Assembly: GCA_022575985.1 (NCBI GenBank)
Contig: JAKSXM010000246.1
Location: 10,434,001 to 10,498,000 of the forward strand
Direction of reading: 5' to 3'
From: Anagrus nilaparvatae
Taxonomy: Eukaryota > Arthropoda > Insecta > Hymenoptera > Mymaridae
Length of the DNA: 64,000 nt
Shown here: piece after piece, positions 56,266 through 64,000 of the stretch
Layout: each line of letters starts with the position of its first letter
Numbering within the stretch: the stretch's first letter is position 1
The notes under the pieces: model-generated
What the model saw: the letters and a program-made list of their open reading frames with translations, nothing else
The model's database searches: none
What the model was told of the DNA's origin: nothing
Position numbers and translations under genes: made by a program

Positions 56266-59200
56266 CTAAATTAAAAAAAAGAGAAGCATAGGAACTACAC
56301 TCATGTAATTAAAATTTAATTTCTGAAAACATACCCCTCCGCAATACGTTATTAATAATTGTCTGTCTCCATTGGCATTGTACTCATAAAATCCAACATT
56401 TACAGTATCACACATTTGCTTTGGTATATCAAAAACATCAAAATCTAATACAACTTTAAATCCTTTGGGCACGCTAACATCCCAAGTACATACGTCACTA
56501 CTTCTGTATGGCTTATCGTAAAATGGTGATGTAAAAGTTCCATAATAATTAAATAATTCACCACCACAGCCACGGCCTTGAAAAAATTAACTTTTTTAGA
56601 GACTATTTGTCTTAAATTTTATCTTGTATACAAACTAATAAAAATACCTTTATTCGTAGTTGTGTAGGTCAAATCATATCGACTTTTACCACGTCCTTTT
56701 AACAGCGTATGTATGCTTAGAACATTACCTGTACTAAAAACAGGGAAAGGTTGCAGTATAAAGCATATGGTCAATAAAGCTGTTCCATTGAATCCTCCGT
56801 CGTAAATCTAAATATCAAAAATTTTATAAAAATTTGAAAAACCCTAAAAATTTTTATTTTAGTAAACTTACAGTCATGTTACCGTCTTTTGCACAATCAA
56901 TCGAATAAGGGAATATAAAATCAGAAAAGTATAAAGATATTGTGTAATTTTCTTTAGCTGTGATTGTAAAATAACATTCTGTTACATCTTCGTGGTAAAT
57001 TCTTCCTTGGGCTCCAGTATAATTTCTCGAACATGTTGAATTTGTGTATTCAAGTTTAAATCCTTTACGATTTATATGATTATTTTTTGCTTTGTAAACT
57101 AATTCAACGTTTGGAGAAGAACTAAATTTATTTTATTAAAAATTTTAAATAATTTTAATTCATTTTATAAAAATATAGAAATTTTTTTACTATACCTGTA
57201 ATATTCATGAGGTAAAACTGCTCCACAATATCTTAAATATGAATTGGGATTTCGAAAACTCTGCAAAAATGTTATTTTTAAGATTTAAAGATTGTATGAA
57301 ATTTATAAATTTAACTTACAGTAATTTTTACTCGATCGTGAATTCTTAATGGGTCGCGAATCTTTCCTCTTATTACAAGATCTTCTCCCATTCCTTCAGT
57401 TATAATTCGTTGGTTCTGCAAAATAATTAGAAATGAATGAATTACAAAAATTATTTAAACTTTATTTCTGTTTTTAAAAAACGCTACGCAAGCTTGAAAA
57501 TCTCTTATTTTTCGTACTAGAAATTTGTATAACTATTTAAACTAAGTTTATTGTAAACTTCTAGCCTACAATTTTTCTTTTATTAATCAGCTTACCTGTA
57601 AATCAGAAATTTGAAAGTATTCATCATCACAATTTTGAGAATCTTCTAAATTAAAATCATCAAAGGAAATTCTAATTCTTTTAAATTCTTCTAAACCATG
57701 AATAACCCATCGACAATTTACATCATTTTCGTATGCTCTTGGATAATACGGTGATGTAAGTATTTTCGCTTTATTTCCGATATATAAATCAGATACACCA
57801 CAAGGAGCTATTAAAAATTTTATGTTTTTTACAAATCGAATAAATTTTTTTGGTTAAATTTGTAACTTACAAGTAAACGCTTCTATGGTTCCTTTGACTC
57901 CAGTGCCTTGAAGAGTTGCATCAGAAATAAATCTGATCCATAAAATATTTGAAGAAGATAATATAGGTAAAGGTAGAGAATTCCCACAGTAACGTCCAAT
58001 TACTTCAGACACTGCACCTCCGTCCCGAATCTTGAATTAAACAATTTTTAAATAATTTAAACTTTAAATTTTGTATTTAATTAATGATGAAAAACTTACT
58101 TCAAGATAATCACCATGGCAATCAGTGTGATTTCCAATCATGGTTTGATTAAGAAATGATTTTTTTAAATCCATTTCATTAATTGTAAATCGAATGTTGT
58201 AACCTGGATCTGCTCTAACTGTCCAATGACAATCTTGCAAAGCCTCATAATTATTTGACAATTGAGTTCTGAAATTTATCGGAGTCGTACTTGCACGTAT
58301 GTCACCTCCACAACCTTCTTCGATTCCGTTTACAAACAAAATCTACATAAAAATTTTATGAAATACTATGCATTCACTCTTATAAATATAAAACATGTTC
58401 ATTGTCCATACACCCCATGATTTATATGAACATGTTTCATGTTATGAATATTGAAAACAATAAATAACAAAAATTTTACCGCAAATTTAAGAGTATCATT
58501 ATTTTTAGCAAATCCATGAATTCGAAAAACTACAGTCATACTATTTTCTTTAGACTGTAAAACAGGTAATTTACTGGTCAAATTACCACATAAAGTCGCT
58601 TTTAACTTATCATCGTTAATTAACGAGCCATCGTAAACCTTAACATTGTTAAACCCTTTGTCACAACTGCAGAAAATTTAATTAATTATTATTAGAAAAT
58701 GCAAAAAATTTTAAAAATTACCTTATGAAATAAGTGTCAGCAATATTAAATTCTTCAAAACGTAAAATTACACTTTTTTTAGGAGGAGCGTTTATAACCC
58801 AAGTACAGTTGATAAATCCAAAACTTACGTCTGAATTAATTTTTGGTCTTACTATTCTTGGTGAATTTATTACACCACCGCAGTCTTAAAAATTTTAAAT
58901 ATTATTAATGAAATTAATTAATTTAAAAAAATTTGAATTCTAATTGCAACCTGAACTTACCATTAAGATAATACGACAATTTAAAACCTTTCTTTTGCTG
59001 CGATGAATCTGTTCTAAATAAAATTTCCATTTTCTTTTTTGATATTTGAACTGGTGGTATACTAAATCCGCAAAATGTATTTGGTAACGTATTTTTTGAA
59101 AATATGTTGTAACGTACAATCGTTACGTTATCGTATTGGCAATTCCTGCCTGAAAATGTTTAATTTTTTTTACCTTAAGTAAATTTATAATTTTCATTTT

Positions 59201-62200
59201 AGCTACTTACCTTCGACAGCAAAATCTTCAAATTCGACAATAATTTCTTTCTTTTCTTTAGTTTCTAATGTATAATTACATGATAAGAAATTATCATATC
59301 TAGAAGGATATTTTGGTGATGTTAAATATTGACGTGTTTCAGTTGGATGAAAAATACCACCACAATCTGCTTTCCATGAAGCTTTGAAACCTTCGCCTTG
59401 TATTTTATCGTTTGATACAAATTTTATTCTCATTCGATTATTCGTTGAACTGTATTTGTTTGTTACGTTTCTACCGCATATTTTTCCTATTTCTACCCAA
59501 TTATCGTCATAATTTCCGGATGATTCAGTATTCCAATCTAGTATCTGTAATCAAATTTCAGGGCTATAACATAGTATGTGATAATTTCAGTAGGATTCCA
59601 AAAGTGAAAAATTACGCGTCAATTACCAAAAATCGGACGTCATTTAAAATTGTACAAAAAACAATACAAAATGCATCATGTTTATAATCAACCTTAATAT
59701 GCATAATTAATGTAGAGGCTAAAAGACGTATTTGTGCACATGATTTTATTTGCACTTGATTTAAGATTTTGTATACATATTTCACATCCAGGTATTTTTG
59801 GCAATAATTCTCGATAGCTAAACATTTCTGCTTTAATTTTGCCCTAATTTTCGAATGATTCGAATAATTCAAAGTAAATTCAAGAAAACTTAACACATTT
59901 TTTTAAATTCATGCTCACAAAAACTAAAAATTTTCCGAGTGTAAGGAAGAGCTTCGCTCTATAAAAAGCTATCAGGTAATTTTTCACTGTCTCATTTTAT
60001 AGTTAGCCCAAAATATGCTTTTAATAAAAATTTTTATTGCTAATCATAATCATTTAAGAAAACAAGTAAAGTGAAGCAAGTGATAGCAATCAAACATATA
60101 TAAATATAGTCAATCGAATCAATACTGCTGCAATTAATATATCTAGCACATTTAAATTTAATAGTTTGTGTTTTTAATTAGCAAAAGTAGAATATATATA
60201 TCTTTATTACTTTGACTTCATTTAATTTTTTTTTATTTTAAATGACATTCATTCTATGAATGAAAATATTTTTAATATGTTAAATTAGTAATGTACACGG
60301 AAAAAAAATTGTAAATTAAATCTGCAAACAAATTTTTTTTTGTTAAATAAAAGTTAAGTTTTTAGAGATAATATGGTTCTCTGCTAAATTTAAATCAGGC
60401 TTTGGGTCAAAACTGACTTTAGGGTTTAAAATTCAGTTTAAAAAATACGGATAAAAAAAAAGTACTTACTTGAACATAATCATTTTGACAATTATCACTG
60501 GTTTCAAGATTAAATCTTTCAATAAATGACAAACTAATGTGATAGCCATTGAAAGTTTCAATATCCCAAATACATTCGGTATTATTTGGATATTCTTTTG
60601 GAAAACTGTCAAAACCAAAATTATCAAAAATACAAAGTAAATTTAAATTTCTATTTTAAAAAATAATTATTTACCCTATTGATTTAATAGTACCAGATTT
60701 ACCACTTTGTAAACCACCACAAATAGAATCAGCATAATCGATTTCAATTTCAAAATCTACATCTTTTTCCTTTGAATAAAATTCAATAACCAATTCGTCA
60801 TTTGGACTTATCATCCTGTCAGGTTTTTTATTACCGCAATATTTTCCAATTATTGGCGACCTTATCGTTTTACCCCTGTTGTATAATTAAAATTTCGTAA
60901 GTTTTTTTAATTAAAGATTTTATAGTAAAAAATCTACCTAATGATAATGAAACTTTTGTCACATGATTTCAGATTTAGCTTATTGAAAGTAATTGCAAAA
61001 CTATTCTGATTAAATGTATTTTCGTATTTCCATGCACAGTGTACTGGATAATCAACAATATTAGTTGGCATTCTAATTATTCTTGTCTCATCCGATAACT
61101 CATTAATAATACCACCACAATTTTGCCATTTGTAATTTAAAGTGAAATTAACTTTTTTGCCTAATGTACCATTGACTGATTGGATTATAAAATCTGAATA
61201 TGGACTTGCCAACCTTAGTGGTTGATGAATTGATATGTTACCACATATTTTTGCTACTACTCTGTTACTAGCTTTAAAACAAATGAGTAAAAAGTGTAAT
61301 TAAAATTTTTAGAAAACACTATTTTAGGTAATTTACCTTTAATTTGCAAAAAACCAGTAAATAATTGACATAATAATGTGACTTTTGGTCTGTTGTTAAT
61401 GAAACCAGTAATTTCCATTGAAAATGTCATATTTATATTTGAGCTATTGCCATTTGGTAATTGTAATGTTGGTTTTATTATTTTCCAATTACAATAATAA
61501 TTTGATTCATTGTATGGTAAATTTTGTGGACTTGTTAATATACCACTTACATCTTTTAATATATCACCACAAGCTATAAAATATAAAATTTAAATTAATT
61601 GTATTATAAATAAAAACAATTGTATTGTTTAGTCTGAGCGAAGCTTTCCTTTTAAATTTAATTTACATTCAGAGACTTATTAGCTTCGCTCAGACTAAAT
61701 AAATATAAAATTTTATTCAACATACCTGCTGGTGCAACAGCTTTAAATTTAGCTTTTAACCCTCTAGTTCTATATCCATTAAACAGGATAAACATAAAAT
61801 TAGACGATGATAATATTGTTTGTGATTTAATTAAACTTTTATTAAATTTTATTCTTGAAAATCTTCCTGGATCATGATAAAACTAAAAAAAATAATTGAT
61901 AAAATAAATTGAATTATCCCAGCAACAAAAAAATTAATTTTAATTTACCCATATTTGATTGTAACGATTGAATAAATCATCTGAATCTAAATCAATATCA
62001 ATAAAATCAAGTGCTACACGGTAACCTTCTGGTACTGTTATTCTCCATTTGCAATACCTAAAAAATTTGTTGAATTTTAATTTAGCTAACCTGATATTTT
62101 ATAAATTATTAGCTTACATATGTTTTGATATACGTGGGTATTCAGTTGAATTAAATTCACCAAACATTCCTTGTAGATCTTCACCACAACCTTTGCAAAA

Positions 62201-64000
62201 GTTTTTGATTAAAATTTATTTAAAAAATTTAATTTAAAAGTAATTAGTCTAAATTTACCTCTAACAGTCGTATAATTTAAAACAAAACCTTTGCTAACTA
62301 TTAAATTTGACGTTTCTGGTTTGATTTTGAAATAAACATCAGCTTTATTACTTAATACTTTTATAACACCTGGATTTATTCTTCCACAATATAAACCAAC
62401 CAATGAAGCTTTAATAAGAAAAATTAATCATTTAATAATTTGAAAATAAATGTATTAATAAAAATTTATACTATTCTCTGTTCCATTTGACACGTATTCC
62501 CAAATTTCAATGTGATCAGTTTCATTGCAATCTTGATTGTATGGTAAATTGATATCTTGGAATTGTAGCTCTAAATTAAAATAGGAACGTCCAGTTATCG
62601 TCCACATGCAATCTGATTTTAATGAATATGGTTCTGGGTAATTTTGTGATTTTATTATTCCTTTGTTTTCTCGTAAAACACCACCACAAACACCTGCAAA
62701 ATTATTTCATTTATTTATAATTGATTCTCAAATTTATTATAAAATTATTGAGTTTTCTTCATTACCCAATGTAACAGAAGCTGAAAATGTATTAGCATCT
62801 TCTAAATCTGTGTAATAATGAACAAATAACATATTCCCATGTGATGTCTGAGTATTGAGGGTTACCCCTCTACAGAATCTTCCCAATAATGGTGATAATT
62901 CAGTACCACCATCCCTTACTTCTAAGTACTCTTTTTCACAACTGAATGATAAAATAATTAATTGATATTTCAAGATCAAAAATTAAAAATTTGTTTAATA
63001 ATTAGATTTACTTACTCTGGACTAAAAGCTAAATTAAAATGATTATCTTTAAAATGCAGAGATAATTCATTTCCGCCTGTTGTCATAAACGTCCAAAAAC
63101 ATTCTAAATGAGATGGTGGAACGCTTGGATAATTAGGAGTCGATATATCACGAGGCGTTTTGTCATTAGGATCAATGAAAAATTGACCACCACAATCGTG
63201 ACCCAATTCGCTAAAAATTTATTAATTTTTTTTTTATAACACAGTTTGCTGTTTTTTTTTTTTTTTAGATAAATTTAAATTTTTTACCGGAAAATCAGAT
63301 TAAAATTAATTTTTGCGTACGAAACAGCTAATTTAATGTACAAATAATTACTGCTCGTATTTAATTTGTTTGGTAAATTTTCACTGCAATACTTTCCATC
63401 TCCTAAAAATGGAGAATTTGGAGATTCTCCATTTTTTAACTAAAAAATACAAAAATTTTCAAATTTATATAAAAAATTTATTTAAATTTTTAAAACTAAA
63501 ATTTATACCATCAGATAATTTGTTTTGCATAAGTTGTTACTATTAACCACAGCCTTTCGATTATTCGTAACTTGATAATCAGTAACTTTGACACTTATTC
63601 TTCTACCGATTCTAACTTTGACAACCCATTCACAAGTATAAATGAATGGATGTATTGAAATACCAGTTGTTGCATTTAGACTTATAACGCCATCAGTCTG
63701 TTCGATTATACCGCCGCAATCTATTGATATTAAAAAATAAACAATTTTTTAGACGAATATTCGATAGATTTTCGTAAATTTGGTCAAAATTATGGGGTTT
63801 GAACCAAAGTTAAAATTTAATAAAATAAAATTAAATAACCTGCAATAGCAATAGCTGAAAATCCAGTTTTATTAGCATAACTATCCGATATAAATTGAAC
63901 AGTAGCCTTATTACTTTTAGCTTCAACACTAGTCATTGATGAATTAGCATAACAAATTTTTTTAATTAAATTATCAGTTGTATCAAATTCATTAACTAAA
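56152..64000 (-). CDS. Cubn: Cubilin-like multi-CUB protein gene, 5' part outside the window
   Basis: 27 minus-strand exons (listed separately as E1-E27) encode about 13.5 consecutive CUB domains and a C-terminus that ends just after the last CUB, with no membrane segment or anchor. Each domain shows the usual pattern: an opening Cys-Gly-Gly, TSP-x-YP, Cys-x-Trp, then YLE-x-RDGG and a C-terminal FxxxY strand. Cubilin is the known arthropod protein with so many tandem CUBs and no transmembrane tail; in insects it works with amnionless as an endocytic receptor in nephrocytes. All exon lengths keep phase except E25, which is 1 nt short, so as written the protein ends about 12 residues after the shift, losing the last CUB. 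Other large CUB proteins (tolloid, neuropilin) have additional domain types not seen here. The last six exons were duplicated to 37.4-39.5 kb. Confidence 0.9.
56335..56576 (-). CDS. Cubn: Cubilin-like exon E26
   Basis: 242 nt. Opens the last CUB domain: RGCGGELFNYYGTFTSPFYD, CTWDVSVPKGFKVVLDF, LLITYCGG. Out of reach of the E25 frame as written. Confidence 0.9.
56649..56807 (-). CDS. Cubn: Cubilin-like exon E25, 1-bp frameshift
   Basis: 159 nt where phase requires 160. A run of three T (CCTTTAAC, about 56,697-56,702) stands where the duplicate at 38,778-38,937 has four. After HTLLK the frame shifts and stops at 56,670-56,672. Before the shift it encodes IYDGGFNGTALLTICFILQP. Confidence 0.88.
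56872..57121 (-). CDS. Cubn: Cubilin-like exon E24
   Basis: 250 nt, open. KGFKLEYTNSTCSRNYTG marks the start of domain 12; CYFTITAKENYTISLYF and CAKDGNMT follow. The duplicate at 39,002-39,221 is the broken one. Confidence 0.9.
57196..57260 (-). CDS. Cubn: Cubilin-like exon E23
   Basis: 65 nt. SFRNPNSYLRYCGAVLP, end of domain 11 region. Confidence 0.85.
57320..57415 (-). CDS. Cubn: Cubilin-like exon E22
   Basis: 96 nt. NQRIITEGMGEDLVIRGKIR. The right edge of the segmental duplication falls inside this exon (about 57,402). Confidence 0.85.
57596..57807 (-). CDS. Cubn: Cubilin-like exon E21
   Basis: 212 nt. Opens domain 11: PCGVSDLY, LTSPYYPRAYEND, CRWVIHG, CDDEYFQI. Confidence 0.9.
57871..58030 (-). 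CDS. Cubn: Cubilin-like exon E20
   Basis: 160 nt. IRDGGAVSEVIGRYCG completes YLE-IRDGG of domain 10. Confidence 0.9.
58100..58342 (-). CDS. Cubn: Cubilin-like exon E19
   Basis: 243 nt. Opens domain 10: GCGGDIRAS, CHWTVRADPGYNIRF, CHGDYLE at the splice to E20. Confidence 0.92.
58490..58676 (-). CDS. Cubn: Cubilin-like exon E18
   Basis: 187 nt. CDKGFNNVKVYDGS, TLCGNLTSK: end of domain 9. Confidence 0.88.
58722..58884 (-). CDS. Cubn: Cubilin-like exon E17
   Basis: 163 nt. Opens domain 9: DCGGVINSPRIVRP, CTWVINAPP. Confidence 0.88.
58961..59149 (-). CDS. Cubn: Cubilin-like exon E16
   Basis: 189 nt. CQYDNVTIVRY, FCGFSIPPV, GFKLSYYLN: end of domain 8. Confidence 0.88.
59211..59544 (-). CDS. Cubn: Cubilin-like exon E15
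   Basis: 334 nt. ILDWN, GKICGRN end domain 7; DCGGIFHPTETRQYLTSPKY opens domain 8 with CNYTLETK. Confidence 0.9.
59545..60469 (-). other. Large cubilin intron
   Basis: 925 bp, the longest intron seen. It contains the AGAGCTTCGCTCT hairpin (about 59,948) but no element with clear ends; the 91- and 94-residue frames here are unsupported. Confidence 0.75.
60470..60605 (-). CDS. Cubn: Cubilin-like exon E14
   Basis: 136 nt. FPKEYPNNTECIWDI to NCQNDYVQ, middle of domain 7. Confidence 0.85.
60675..60875 (-). CDS. Cubn: Cubilin-like exon E13
   Basis: 201 nt. GKYCGNKK ends domain 6; ICGGLQSGKSGTI opens domain 7. Confidence 0.85.
60938..61271 (-). CDS. Cubn: Cubilin-like exon E12
   Basis: 334 nt. 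Ends CUB domain 5 (KICGNIS) and opens domain 6 (NCGGIINELS, VHCAWKYEN, SCDKSFIIIR). Confidence 0.88.
61337..61573 (-). CDS. Cubn: Cubilin-like exon E11
   Basis: 237 nt. Opens CUB domain 5: ACGDILKDVSGILTSP, YYCNWKI. Confidence 0.85.
61628..61699. repeat. Intron hairpin with 18-bp perfect arms
   Basis: TTTAGTCTGAGCGAAGCT at 61,628-61,645 and its exact inverse at 61,682-61,699, inside the E10-E11 intron. Either a tiny MITE or a local palindrome. The inner AGCTTCGCT core recurs at about 40,845 and 59,950. Confidence 0.8.
61726..61882 (-). CDS. Cubn: Cubilin-like exon E10
   Basis: 157 nt. FYHDPGRFSRIKF, then GLKAKFKAVAPA closing CUB domain 4. Confidence 0.8.
61949..62057 (-). CDS. Cubn: Cubilin-like exon E9
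   Basis: 109 nt. YCKWRITVPEGYRVAL, middle of CUB domain 4. Confidence 0.85.
62118..62190 (-). CDS. Cubn: Cubilin-like exon E8
   Basis: 73 nt. Opens CUB domain 4 with GCGEDLQG; second Gly of the motif is Glu. Confidence 0.8.
62259..62408 (-). CDS. Cubn: Cubilin-like exon E7
   Basis: 150 nt. LYCGRINPG to FVLNYTTVR, end of CUB domain 3. Confidence 0.85.
62472..62693 (-). CDS. Cubn: Cubilin-like exon E6
   Basis: 222 nt. Opens CUB domain 3: VCGGVLRENKG, NYPEPYSLKSDCMWTI. Confidence 0.85.
62766..62941 (-). CDS. Cubn: Cubilin-like exon E5
   Basis: 176 nt. CEKEYLEVRDGG and GRFCRG, the classic second half of CUB domain 2. Confidence 0.9.
63016..63210 (-). CDS. Cubn: Cubilin-like exon E4
   Basis: 195 nt. 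Opens CUB domain 2: DCGGQFF, STPNYPSVPP, CFWTF. Confidence 0.9.
63288..63439 (-). CDS. Cubn: Cubilin-like exon E3
   Basis: 152 nt. NGESPNSPFLGDGKYC, second half of CUB domain 1; splits an Arg codon with E4. Confidence 0.85.
63509..63720 (-). CDS. Cubn: Cubilin-like exon E2
   Basis: 212 nt. Opens CUB domain 1 of the window (CGGIIEQ), with CEWVVKVRIGRR and CKTNYLM at the splice to E3. Confidence 0.85.
63840..64000 (-). CDS. Cubn: Cubilin-like exon E1 (partial)
   Basis: Runs off the window. Encodes the end of a CUB domain (VQFISDSYANKTGFSA). Its donor is GTTATT, weak but in phase with E2. Confidence 0.8.

Larger units (their letters stand above)
41503..57402 (+). repeat. Segmental duplication, copy 2
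   Basis: Same order and orientation as 17,155-39,502. It continues without a break into the upstream exons of the cubilin-like gene at 57,403, so this copy's right flank is the ancestral arrangement there. Confidence 0.93.

Noticed and set aside
59612..59896. 94-residue minus frame in the large cubilin intron
   Set aside because: Low-complexity, no acceptor or donor that keeps phase between E14 and E15, which join directly in frame as YVQ-ILDWN.
1..64000. Bacterial or viral systems, CRISPR arrays, rRNA or tRNA genes
   Set aside because: Spliced genes, insect-type receptors and eukaryotic transposons throughout; the only regular direct repeats are satellites with no unique spacers.

Overview
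This is AT-rich, intron-bearing animal DNA, most likely from an insect. The support is a pair of intronless divergent ionotropic-receptor (IR) genes, a many-exon cubilin-like CUB gene with mostly 55-100 bp introns, remnants of Jockey-clade and R1-clade LINEs, and many cut-and-paste DNA-transposon derivatives. A hymenopteran is possible but is only a guess. There are no prokaryotic operons, CRISPR arrays or rRNA/tRNA genes that I can see.

Layout. 1-17 kb is almost gene-free: a 3.5 kb foldback (60-3545), ~313-bp repeats (3.5-4.8 kb), a 2 kb satellite of 55-bp units (5.34-7.34 kb), nested foldbacks (7.3-8.9 kb), a 77-bp tandem repeat, a minus-strand IR pseudogene (10.5-11.7 kb) split by a PIF/Harbinger-type MITE, some unidentified decayed coding-like sequence (13.7-14.4 kb), and a 2.3 kb foldback (14.4-16.7 kb).

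The rest is dominated by a direct segmental duplication: copy 1 at about 17,155-39,502 and copy 2 at about 41,503-57,402, with 2 kb between. Each copy carries, in order, foldback repeats, a 6.7 kb TTAA-flanked piggyBac-like element that has swallowed a 5'-inverted Jockey LINE with an R1 LINE inside it, one IR gene, a small MITE, a foldback, and the last exons of the cubilin-like gene. Copy 1 alone has a 5.67 kb composite foldback (20,504-26,168) with an 8-bp target duplication, and two MITEs in one cubilin intron. Copy 2 supplies the empty sites for all three.

Genes. IR2 (52,097-53,980) is a full 627-residue receptor. IR1 (33,323-35,071) is the same gene with a point nonsense change just after its last membrane segment. 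The cubilin-like gene runs on the minus strand from beyond 64,000 down to 56,152 in 27 visible exons (about 13.5 CUB domains). Its duplicated 3' end at 37,437-39,502 carries a nonsense codon plus a 30-bp deletion in one exon, while the locus-proximal copy carries a 1-bp frameshift in the next exon. The two 3' ends therefore have complementary defects.

The most striking theme is transposons inside transposons: long inverted-repeat (foldback) elements nested in each other with readable target-site duplications, whose order and age can be read from the duplicated copies.
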